Below, one piece after another: positions 28,486 through 36,260 of a DNA stretch of 64,000 bases. The translations under genes and the position numbers were made by a program. Source of the stretch: Sphingomonas sp. AR_OL41. GTDB taxonomy: Bacteria > Pseudomonadota > Alphaproteobacteria > Sphingomonadales > Sphingomonadaceae. The stretch is from the NCBI RefSeq assembly GCF_029911635.1, contig NZ_JARYTI010000019.1:37955-101954 (forward strand), given 5' to 3'. Below the pieces are notes generated by a model. The model was not told the origin of the DNA and did not search any database. It was given only the letters and a program-made list of their open reading frames with translations. Within the stretch, counting starts at the first letter, position 1; the number at the start of each line of letters is the position of its first letter.

Positions 28486-28938
28486 ATGCCGACACGTGCC
28501 GATCATCAGGCGTGGAACAACTTCGTGATGCTCAGCGACCCCGACGCGTCGGGCGCCGATGGCGCAAAGCGATCTGCAGCGATTGCAAAGCTGTATATGG
28601 GCGGCGCGAACAATGGCGGTATCAACGCCTTCCTGACATCGCAGCCCCAAATCGGGTCGGAAGAAGTCTTGAAGGCGTTGCAGGACGTGGGCGCGACAAA
28701 GGCGGCACAGCAGCTTGCCGAAGTCCTGACGGCACTGGGTCAACCGCTGCTGCCGGCTACCTCGGAAGAGCGTTGGGACACCCTCGAACAACGCTGGACG
28801 GAAGCGCTGGACAGTCTGGACGTTCTGTCGGAGGCGGCGGATGCCGAACTGATGCGCGTATTGGAACGCCATGTGAGCGCGAACGCGTCCTATTATGCCG
28901 GGCTCGCGGAAGATCCCTTCCAGGGCTTCAACGAGTAG
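28486..28938 (+). CDS. DMP19-like (DUF4375) protein
   Basis: A 150-residue cytoplasmic protein related to the DMP19/DUF4375 family, seen in NGGINAFL followed by an acidic helical part. DMP19 of Neisseria is a DNA-mimic protein that blocks a repressor; whether this homologue does so is unknown, but the C-terminal half is clearly acidic. GGAGGGG lies upstream of the ATG at 28486. It follows the tricorn-like gene by 35 bases and may be co-transcribed. Confidence 0.72.
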   Translation: MPTRADHQAWNNFVMLSDPDASGADGAKRSAAIAKLYMGGANNGGINAFLTSQPQIGSEEVLKALQDVGATKAAQQLAEVLTALGQPLLPATSEERWDTLEQRWTEALDSLDVLSEAADAELMRVLERHVSANASYYAGLAEDPFQGFNE

Positions 28939-29067
28939 CATGAAATGGCCCGGCGGTGTCCGTCGGCCAGACGGCGGCACATACGCCGAGTTCCAGCCTG
29001 CGCCCGGGTTTCAAGCACCACCATCTGCTGCCGGGCGCCGGACTTTAGCGCAGCTGTCCGGGCAGCA

Positions 29068-30237
29068 CTACGTCCGGCGCGCCAGCCCCGAGAGATGCGC
29101 GAACAGTGCGGCGGTGTTGGCGTCCCAGGTGAAGCCTTCGGCGCCGCGACGAACCGCCGCCGTCGCGGGCGGCGCAGCGAGCAGATCGCGGATTGCGGCG
29201 GCGAAGGCCGGCGCTTCGCGCGGCACGATGCGGCCATAAGCGGGATCAGTCACCACCTCCCCTGCCCCGCCGGCGGCGGTGATGACGATCGGCGTGCCGC
29301 AGGCGAGCGCCTCGACCCAGGCGTTGGCGAGCCCTTCCGACGAGGAGGCGAGCGCCATGACATCGGCGGCGGCGAGCAAGGCAGGAAGCTCGCCATGCGG
29401 GATTGCGCCGAGGAGCTGGACGCGATCACCGACGCCGAGCGCGGCGATCCGCGCGGCCAGCGCGCTACGCTCCGGCCCCTCGCCGGCGATGAGCAGCGTC
29501 GCGCCCGGGATGGCGGCTACTGCATCGATGACGATATCGTGGCCCTTGCGCGGGATCAGCGCGCCGAGCGACACGACCAGCGGGCCGGCGATGCCGCGCG
29601 CAGCCTTGGCCGCCGCACGATCAACCGGGGCGAAGCGGGCGAGGTCGACGCCGGTATGGTGGACGCGGATGTGCTCGGCGGGCAGGCCGATCTCGACCAT
29701 GTCGGCCTTCATCGCCTCGCTGACGGCGAGCAAGCCGGCAGCGGCACGCCCGGCGGACCGGACTTGTGTCGTGGTGGCGGGGGCATGCCCCCAATGATGG
29801 ATATCGGCTCCGCGCGCCTTGATCGAAACGGGCACACCGAAATGCGCGCCCAGCGCGATCGCGGCGGGGCCGTCGGGGAAGAAGAATTCGGCATCGATCA
29901 CGTCGAAGGCGAAGGTACGGCGGATATCGGCGAGCAACGGCTTCAACGCGCGGACGAGCGCGGCGACGTGGAAGCGCCCGCCGGTGCCGGGCAGCGTGGT
30001 GAAGCACGGGCGCCGGGTCTCGACGCTCTTCCAACTTTCGTGGTGCGGCAGCGCGGCGAGCGGCGCGTAGCGCGCGGCGCGGCTCAGCGGCCAGGGCGGC
30101 AGGCCAAGCGGCGCGACGACCCTGAGTTCTACATCGGGATGGGCGGCGAGACCCAAAGTCTGGCGCTCGACGAACACCCCGAAATTGGGGCGCGTCGCGT
30201 CGGGGAACAGCGTCGAAAGGGTGAGGACACGCAGCAT
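29068..30237 (-). CDS. Glycosyltransferase family 4
   Basis: A 389-residue GT-B enzyme. The N-terminal acceptor domain starts LRVLTLSTLFPDATRPNFGVFVERQ; the C-terminal nucleotide-sugar domain shows SLGALIPRKGHD and the GT4 EX7E-type motif in SSSEGLANAWVEALACG. It transfers a sugar from an activated donor to a glycan or lipid acceptor. It lies 76 bases downstream of mannose-6-phosphate isomerase in the same direction, so a mannose-related product is possible but unproven. Confidence 0.92.
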   Translation of the reverse strand: MLRVLTLSTLFPDATRPNFGVFVERQTLGLAAHPDVELRVVAPLGLPPWPLSRAARYAPLAALPHHESWKSVETRRPCFTTLPGTGGRFHVAALVRALKPLLADIRRTFAFDVIDAEFFFPDGPAAIALGAHFGVPVSIKARGADIHHWGHAPATTTQVRSAGRAAAGLLAVSEAMKADMVEIGLPAEHIRVHHTGVDLARFAPVDRAAAKAARGIAGPLVVSLGALIPRKGHDIVIDAVAAIPGATLLIAGEGPERSALAARIAALGVGDRVQLLGAIPHGELPALLAAADVMALASSSEGLANAWVEALACGTPIVITAAGGAGEVVTDPAYGRIVPREAPAFAAAIRDLLAAPPATAAVRRGAEGFTWDANTAALFAHLSGLARRT

Positions 30238-30313
30238 TGCGGGGGCTGGTGTAGCGCGGGAAGGTTAAGGGCGCGCTGCCGTTCGCAGCACCCCTTATCC
30301 CTAACCATCCCGG

Positions 30314-31138
30314 TCAGACCCGCCGGTCGCCCGGATAGGCGAACAACAGGTCGCTGCCGGCATCGGCGGTGACCTCGCAGCGTCCTTCGACCGTGAGGCA
30401 TTCGCCGGCGCGCCACGCCACGCCATCGGCAACCCCCGCGCCCGCCAGCGGGATCAGCCAGCCGATCATGCCGGCCGGCAGCTCCACCACGCGGTGACCG
30501 GCAGGCCAGCGCTCGAGAACGAATTTCGGCCCCTCGGCGAGGATCGTGCGATCATCATTGGCGGGCGCGGGGGTCGGCAACGCAACGAATGGCACCGGGT
30601 CGGACACCGCCACGCCGACATCGAGATGAAGCTCGCGGTCGCTGCCATAATCATAGAGGCGATAGGTCAGGTCGACATTCTGCTGCACCTCGACCAGCGT
30701 CAGGCCCGGGCCGATCGCGTGGATCACGCCGGCGGGCGAGTAGATGAAGTCACCGGCCTTGACCGGCTTCCAGTCGAGCAGATGTTCGATCGAGCCGTCG
30801 CGCGCGGCGGCGCGCAGCGCGTCCTTCGTCATCGGAGCCTTGGTGCCGAGCGCGATCGTCGCGTGCGGCTCGGCGGCGAGGATCACCCACGCTTCGTCCT
30901 TGCCTCGGCGGTAACCTGCGGCGCGCGCGGCGGCATCGTCGGGGTGAACCTGGACCGACAGCTTCTCACTGGTGAAGAGATATTTGATCAGCAGCTCGGG
31001 CTCGGCGGCATGCGGCGTCTGAAACCACACCTCGCCGACCGGCGCGCCGCCGGGGGCCGGGTCGGGGAATCCGGGCCACAGGTGGCTGCGGCCCCAGGGC
31101 TTTTCGACGCGCTTGGTGGCGAGCAGGGTGGCGGTCAT
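30314..31138 (-). CDS. manA: Mannose-6-phosphate isomerase, class I
   Basis: A 274-residue type I phosphomannose isomerase that interconverts fructose-6-phosphate and mannose-6-phosphate, the entry to GDP-mannose. The metal and active-site motifs are present: QVHPDD, GKDEAW, SPAGVIHAIGPG and an arginine in LTYRLYDYG. The protein is shorter than E. coli ManA, as in the compact cupin form found in many alphaproteobacteria. The ATG at 31138 matches the family start (KPWG near the N-terminus); a longer upstream frame runs into a repeat. It could feed the GDP-mannose/GDP-fucose route encoded at the right edge. Confidence 0.93.
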   Translation of the reverse strand: MTATLLATKRVEKPWGRSHLWPGFPDPAPGGAPVGEVWFQTPHAAEPELLIKYLFTSEKLSVQVHPDDAAARAAGYRRGKDEAWVILAAEPHATIALGTKAPMTKDALRAAARDGSIEHLLDWKPVKAGDFIYSPAGVIHAIGPGLTLVEVQQNVDLTYRLYDYGSDRELHLDVGVAVSDPVPFVALPTPAPANDDRTILAEGPKFVLERWPAGHRVVELPAGMIGWLIPLAGAGVADGVAWRAGECLTVEGRCEVTADAGSDLLFAYPGDRRV

Positions 31139-31207
31139 CGAGAGCGAACTCCGTGTGGCTGAGGTAACGGTAGCCCGAACGTGCGGCGCACGCCAAGTAT
31201 CCCCGCT

Positions 31208-31473
31208 ACCCGTACTTCCCCGGCACGGGGAGGGTGTTCGAGCTTTGGCTTGCCCCCGGCGGGCCAAGATCGTGTTCGGGGAACATGATCTCGCTTCGAC
31301 ACGCCGAAGCCGGTGGAGGAGCTGCTCAAGCGAAAGCCGGCGGGCGGCACTGTCGGTTCGTCCCTTGCATGAAAGGCAAACGCGCCTACGCGAATTGAGG
31401 CCTGGACGCCGCCCGACCAGCCCCTCCACCATGCTGCGCATGGTCCCCCTCCCCGTGCCGGGGAGGTACGGGT
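31208..31473. repeat. MITE-like element with terminal inverted repeats (family E)
   Basis: Arms at 31208-31234 (starting ACCCGTACTTCCCCGGCACG) and 31446-31473 are inverted copies with one mismatch over 27 bases. They bracket about 210 bases with no credible gene. Together with the flanks this fills the gap between manA and bamD. The structure suggests a non-autonomous mobile repeat or a pair of REP sequences. No target-site duplication is obvious to me. Confidence 0.6.
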
Positions 31474-31542
31474 CGCGTTAGCGGGCCGCGGCGCAGAATT
31501 ACCATTGTTCGGCGACGCGACCCTGCGCTAAGGGTGCCGGCG

Positions 31543-32439
31543 ATGCGTATCCCCATGTCACGCCCGATCGCGCTGGCGCTTGTCGCCGCCTCCATCCTTC
31601 CGATCGCCGGCTGTGCCTCGCGCAGCAAGGGGAAATCGGACCTCCCCTATGTCGCGCGCGACGTCGGCACGCTGTACACGGCGGCGCGGAAGTTCCTCGA
31701 CCGGGGCGACTACAAGCTCGCCGCCGCGCTGTTCGACGAGGTCGAGCGCCAGCATCCCTATTCGATCTGGGCGCGCCGCGCGCAGATCATGAGCGCGTTC
31801 AGCTATTATCTGGCGCACGACTACACCAACTCGATCCAGTCGGCGCAGCGCTTCATCTCGGTCCATCCGGGCAACCGCGACGCGCAATATGCCTATTATC
31901 TCGTCGCTTTGGGCTATTACGAGCAGATCAACGACGTCACGCGCGACCAGAAGATCACGCAACAGGCGCTCGACGCGCTGGGCGAGCTGACGCGGCGTTA
32001 CCCCAATTCCAAATATGCCGCCGACGCGCGGCTCAAGATCGATCTGGTGCGCGACCATCTCGCCGGCAAGGAAATGGAAGTCGGCCGATTCTACGAGACG
32101 CGCGGCCAGTGGCTCGCCGCAACGCTGCGCTTTCGCAAGGTGGTCGACGATTACCAGACCACGACGCACGTCCCCGAGGCGCTGATGCGGCTGACCGAGA
32201 CCTATCTCGCGCTCGGCGTTCCGGCCGAGGCGGAGAAGTCCGCGGCGGTGCTCGGCGCCAACTATCCCGGCAGCGACTGGTACAGCCACGCCTATAAGCT
32301 GATGAAGGACCATCCCGGCACCGCGATGGCCGAGGTGCCGACCGGCACACAGGCCGTGGCACCGGGCGCTCCTGGCACACCCGGCAGCGACCCGGCCAAG
32401 GCCGCACCGAAGCCGCCGGAAGCCGCCACCGATCATTGA
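31543..32439 (+). CDS. bamD: Outer membrane assembly lipoprotein BamD
   Basis: A 298-residue lipoprotein of the BAM complex, which inserts beta-barrel proteins into the outer membrane. The N-terminal signal ends in a lipobox (PIAGC), then come five TPR-like repeats, visible in YTAARKFLDRGDYKLAAALF and DEVERQHPYSIWARRAQ. The C-terminal about 45 residues are a Pro/Ala/Thr-rich tail. Several starts are possible (GTG 31534, ATG 31543, ATG 31555); 31543 is chosen because AAGGG lies about 9 bases upstream. It lies 57 bases upstream of recN, the common alphaproteobacterial order. Confidence 0.95.
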   Translation: MRIPMSRPIALALVAASILPIAGCASRSKGKSDLPYVARDVGTLYTAARKFLDRGDYKLAAALFDEVERQHPYSIWARRAQIMSAFSYYLAHDYTNSIQSAQRFISVHPGNRDAQYAYYLVALGYYEQINDVTRDQKITQQALDALGELTRRYPNSKYAADARLKIDLVRDHLAGKEMEVGRFYETRGQWLAATLRFRKVVDDYQTTTHVPEALMRLTETYLALGVPAEAEKSAAVLGANYPGSDWYSHAYKLMKDHPGTAMAEVPTGTQAVAPGAPGTPGSDPAKAAPKPPEAATDH

Positions 32440-32496
32440 GGTCGGGCCGATGCCGCAAAATGTGCCGCCGGCGCATTTTCAGCTAGATTTGCCATC

Positions 32497-34161
32497 ATGC
32501 TGACCGCGCTGGCCATTCGCGACGTGGTGCTGATCGAGGCGCTGGACCTCGAGTTCGGCGCGGGACTCGGCGTGCTCACCGGCGAGACCGGCGCGGGCAA
32601 GTCGATCCTGCTCGACGCACTCGGTCTCGCGCTGGGCGGGCGCGGCGAGGCGTCGCTGGTCCGGCAAGGCGCAAGCCAGGCAGTGGTCACCGCGAGTTTC
32701 GACGAACCGCATGTCGACGGGCCGATCGCGGCGCTGCTGGCCGACAACGGGCTCGACGTGGAGCCGGGCGAGCCGCTGATCATCCGCCGCATCGTCAAGG
32801 CCGATGGCGGCAGCCGCGGCTTCGTCAACGACCAGCCGGCCTCGGCGGCGTTGCTGCGCGAGCTGGCGACGCATCTCGTCGAGATTCACGGCCAACATGA
32901 CGATCGAGGCCTGCTCAATGCGCGCGGCCACCGCGCTTTGCTCGATTCGTTCGGCCGCATCGACACCGCCGCCACCGCCCAGGCCTATCGCGCATGGCGC
33001 GCGGCAAGCGACGCGCTCGCCACCGCGCGCGCCGAGCAGGACAGCGCCGACCGCGACCGCGAATGGCTGGAACATGCCGTCGCCCAACTGACCACCTTTG
33101 CGCCCGAACCGGGCGAGGAGGAGATTCTCGCGACGCGGCGCGCCGGCATGCAGCGTGGCGAGAAGATCGCCGGCGACCTGCAGATCATCGCCGACCTGCT
33201 CGAAGGTTCGGAAGGCGGGCTGGCGCGGTTGCGCCAGGCGGCGCGCGCGCTGGAACGCGTTGCCGGCGACCATGTGGCGCTGGCCGAAGCGCTGGCGGCG
33301 ATCGACCGCGCGATCAATGACGGCGCGCTGGCGCAGGACAAGGTCGATGCCGCGGCCGAGGCGCTGGCGTTCGACCCGGCGCAGCTCGAGGCCGACGGGA
33401 CGCGGCTGTTCGACCTGCGCGCGCTCGCCCGCAAGCACCGCGTCCAGCCCGACGCGCTCGCCGAACTCCGCGACGCACTGACCGCGAAGCTGGCGCGAAT
33501 CGAGAGCGGCAGCGCCGGGATCGCCGCACTCGAACGCGCCGAGGTCGCAGCCGCAGCGGCCTATGAGACGGCGGCGCGCGCGCTGAGCGAGGCGCGGCTG
33601 GCGGCAGCGACCCGGCTCGATGCCGCAGTTAAGGGCGAGCTCGCGCCGCTCAAGCTCGACGCGGCGCGCTTTGCGACGGTGGTGGCGCCGCTGCCGACGG
33701 AGAGCTGGTCGGCGGCCGGCAAGGATCGTGTCGAATTCGAGATTTCGACCAATCCGGGCGCGCCGTTCGCGCCGCTGGTCAAGATCGCGTCGGGCGGCGA
33801 ATTGTCGCGCTTCATCCTCGCGCTCAAGGTCGCGCTGGCCGAGCAAGGCGGCGCTGCGACGATGATCTTCGACGAGATCGATCGCGGCGTCGGCGGCGCG
33901 GTCGCCTCGGCGATCGGCGAGCGGCTCGCCCGGCTGGCAGGCCGCACGCAGCTGCTGGTCGTGACGCACAGCCCGCAGGTCGCGGCACGCGGCCGCCACC
34001 ATCTGCTGATCGCCAAGCGCCATGACGGTATCGTCACGCGCACCGGCGTGACCGCGCTCGACGCGGCGCAGCGCCGCGAGGAAATCGCACGGATGCTGTC
34101 GGGCGCCACGATCACCAACGAGGCGCGCGCGCAGGCGGAGCGCTTGCTCGAGACAGCGTAG
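32497..34161 (+). CDS. recN: DNA repair protein RecN
   Basis: A 554-residue SMC-like ATPase that acts in recombinational repair of double-strand breaks. It has Walker A GETGAGKS near the N-terminus, the LVEIHGQHDD motif, a long coiled-coil middle (about residues 160-370), and the C-terminal signature LSRFILALK, Walker B MIFDEIDRGVGG and LLVVTHSPQVAA. Length is normal. It follows bamD; ligA, often the next gene in relatives, is displaced here by an 8.7-kb segment. A family-B repeat directly follows the stop. Confidence 0.97.
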   Translation: MLTALAIRDVVLIEALDLEFGAGLGVLTGETGAGKSILLDALGLALGGRGEASLVRQGASQAVVTASFDEPHVDGPIAALLADNGLDVEPGEPLIIRRIVKADGGSRGFVNDQPASAALLRELATHLVEIHGQHDDRGLLNARGHRALLDSFGRIDTAATAQAYRAWRAASDALATARAEQDSADRDREWLEHAVAQLTTFAPEPGEEEILATRRAGMQRGEKIAGDLQIIADLLEGSEGGLARLRQAARALERVAGDHVALAEALAAIDRAINDGALAQDKVDAAAEALAFDPAQLEADGTRLFDLRALARKHRVQPDALAELRDALTAKLARIESGSAGIAALERAEVAAAAAYETAARALSEARLAAATRLDAAVKGELAPLKLDAARFATVVAPLPTESWSAAGKDRVEFEISTNPGAPFAPLVKIASGGELSRFILALKVALAEQGGAATMIFDEIDRGVGGAVASAIGERLARLAGRTQLLVVTHSPQVAARGRHHLLIAKRHDGIVTRTGVTALDAAQRREEIARMLSGATITNEARAQAERLLETA

Positions 34162-34165
34162 TATT

Positions 34166-34281
34166 TCCCATTGGGAGAAGGTGCCCCGCAGGGGCGGATG
34201 AGGGCAGGCTAGTGACGCGTCATTGGCGTGCTGCCCTCACCCTTCCGCGCCTTTGGCGCGCCCTCCCACAGGGAGAGGGAC
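34166..34281. repeat. Intergenic palindromic repeat (family B, second copy)
   Basis: The left part contains GGGAGAAGGTG and CGGATGAGGGC, and the right part their inverted counterparts GCCCTCACCC and CCTCCCACAGGGAG. The design matches the element at 9099-9245. It separates recN from the convergent small gene and could act as a transcription stop for both. Confidence 0.7.
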
Positions 34282-34623
34282 TCAGAACGGCAGCTTGAGC
34301 GTCACCATGATGCGCTTGTCGGGTTTGCCGTCAGGACTCTGCTGGGTCGCGACATAGGCGTTGGCCTGCCCCTGCCCGACCTTCACGCCCAGGCCCGGGC
34401 CGGGAACCGGATCATAGCGATGCGTCAGCGGCACGAGGCGGTAGCGTTCACCATGATCGATACGGCCGCATACCACGACATCGCCATCCTCGACCGGTTT
34501 GGCGGCGCAGGCCGAGATCGCGTCACGGTGAACGGTCGCGACCGGCCCGCTGATCGGGGGCACGATCGGAGGGGCGGCGACGACTTGGGCCAGTGCTGAC
34601 AATATGACGATCACGGTAAGCAC
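34282..34623 (-). CDS. Small exported protein of unknown function
   Basis: A 113-residue protein with a short hydrophobic N-terminus (LTVIVILSALAQVVAA) and a mature part with two cysteines (SACAA, VVVCGR). The start is GTG; a second GTG at 34614 has AAGG about 8 bases upstream and may be the true start. No family recognised, although cysteine-pair proteins with a VVVCGR motif are widespread in sphingomonads. It is convergent to recN. Confidence 0.6.
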   Translation of the reverse strand: MLTVIVILSALAQVVAAPPIVPPISGPVATVHRDAISACAAKPVEDGDVVVCGRIDHGERYRLVPLTHRYDPVPGPGLGVKVGQGQANAYVATQQSPDGKPDKRIMVTLKLPF

Positions 34624-35132
34624 CTTCGAAGCAGGCGAACGTCATGCTGACCGCCCAGGTCATCATGCGCAAGCCCATGATGGGCATCATCGCCTGCGAT
34701 AGCGCGTTTTGCCCCAGCCCGTCGCCAATTCTTGCTCCGCGACTTATTCCCCCGAAACCTGCAACACCATCGCGAAGAACCTCGAAAATCTGCCGTACAC
34801 ACCACGAATTGCGGTGCACCGGCGAGGTGATCGGTGAGTCTTCGGGGTATTGTCGTAACAAATATGAAACGCTGCGATTGCGCGACGTCTTATCGTCAAT
34901 TTGTTGCAAAGTGCGTTGCCGTTGCGCGCGCCGAGCCGGGATCTTGCTCGCTCGATAGGCGCCGAAATGGCGGCAAAAAGCACAAGATCAACAGTATGGC
35001 ATTTTCCATGATACACGGTTAACCTTCCGTGGCAGGGCGGCACGGGGGTGTATAAAACTGATTATGTCCATTAACTTGCGCTGTATTCCCGGCAAAAGCT
35101 GCCGATTCGTCGCGATCGGCGCGCACTGAACG
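34624..35132. other. AT-richer intergenic region upstream of the TIR-kinase operon
   Basis: No credible gene fills these 509 bases. The segment 34800-35090 is markedly richer in A and T than its surroundings and includes TATAAAACTGATTATG at 35052-35067, which may be part of a promoter, though no good -35 box is aligned with it. The region probably holds the control sequences of the six-gene operon that starts at 35133. Confidence 0.5.
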
Positions 35133-36260
35133 ATGCAACAGCGGGTCTTCATCTCCTATTGTGAGAAAGACCAGGCCATGGCGTTCGATCTGTGCCATCG
35201 CATCGAGCGACGCGGCGTGAAATGCTGGATCGCGCCGCGCGATATCGCCGTCGGCGAGGATTTTTCCGGCCGCGTCATCGAAGCGATCGAGATGGCGGCC
35301 GTGTTCGTGATCGTCCTTTCGCGGCACACCAACAACTCCCAGTACGTCAAGGCGGAAGCCGAGACAGCGTTCACTGCAAAACGGCCTATCTTTCCCATCC
35401 GGCTGGAGAATGTCGAGGCGGAACGGGGCCTGCGGCTGTTTCTCAGCATTCGCCACCGTACCGATGCCTTTGGCCCCGGACGCAACCAGGCAATCGACAA
35501 GTTCGTCGACGCAGTGGTGCGCCGCGCGACGGGCAGCAAGATTCCGCCACGACCGGGCAATGCGTTGGTGCGGTCCGACATCGCGCAACTGATCGGCCCC
35601 GGCGCCGCCGACTTCATCGCGCAATGGCAGGGCATGGACCGACGCGGCGCACGCACGGCCTGGAGCTGGGAAGCGTTTCTCGGCGGCGCTGCCTGGCCTT
35701 TTTATCGCGGCCTGATACCGATGGGTGTCGCGCTTTCGCTCGCCCTGGCGCTCGCGGTGATGATCGGGGGTCTCGCGACGGGCAGCACCGATGGCGCGCT
35801 GACCGGCTTCGCGCTCGGCTGGGTCGCCGTGTCGATTTTTGCCGGAATCACCGGTACCGCCGTGTTGCGCCGCCATGTTTACCGACCCGCCGCTGCGCGC
35901 GATTCGGCGACCGGCATCGCGCGTGTCGGCGGCTTTGCCGGCGGTATCGCGGTGGTCGGGTGTGCCTTCCTGCTCGCCGCGCAAGTGGCGCCTGTCCCGA
36001 CGCCCGCGCCGATCGCGGCGCCGATCGTCGCCAATGAGAGCGCGGCGCCCGCCGCCATGGCGGCCGGTTCCTCGGAACGGCGTGGTGGTTCGCCCGACCC
36101 GATCCTCGCCGAACGGCAACGCCAGGCTGCCATGGTGCAGGGCTATATCGTCGGCAGGCTCGAACAAGCGGCGGCGGCGCAAAATGCCAGCGCCGCGGCC
36201 CCGCCCGCCGATGTGACGGATAATGACTCGATGACTACCGTGACGGAGAACAGGATGTGA
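35133..36260 (+). CDS. TIR-domain membrane protein
   Basis: A 375-residue protein. Residues 1-130 are a TIR domain: RVFISYCEKD at the start, the BB-loop-like WIAPRDIAVGEDF (32-44), and SQYVKAEAETAF with E75 at the position of the catalytic glutamate of TIR NADases. Two or three hydrophobic segments follow (about 193-215, 220-245 and 260-285), then a Pro/Ala-rich tail ending in an Ala-rich helix (about 335-360). Bacterial TIR domains either hydrolyse NAD or act as adaptors; E75 argues that activity is possible. It is first in the operon and overlaps the kinase gene by 4 bases. The domain should face the cytoplasm. Confidence 0.9.
   Translation: MQQRVFISYCEKDQAMAFDLCHRIERRGVKCWIAPRDIAVGEDFSGRVIEAIEMAAVFVIVLSRHTNNSQYVKAEAETAFTAKRPIFPIRLENVEAERGLRLFLSIRHRTDAFGPGRNQAIDKFVDAVVRRATGSKIPPRPGNALVRSDIAQLIGPGAADFIAQWQGMDRRGARTAWSWEAFLGGAAWPFYRGLIPMGVALSLALALAVMIGGLATGSTDGALTGFALGWVAVSIFAGITGTAVLRRHVYRPAAARDSATGIARVGGFAGGIAVVGCAFLLAAQVAPVPTPAPIAAPIVANESAAPAAMAAGSSERRGGSPDPILAERQRQAAMVQGYIVGRLEQAAAAQNASAAAPPADVTDNDSMTTVTENRM

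Noticed and set aside
31139..31481. Open frames between manA and bamD on both strands
   Set aside because: They read through the inverted repeat, are Arg/Pro-rich and have no start signal or family pattern.
34644..34958. Short frames on both strands upstream of the TIR operon
   Set aside because: Overlapping alternatives with no ribosome-binding site, no motif and unusual composition; left as non-coding.
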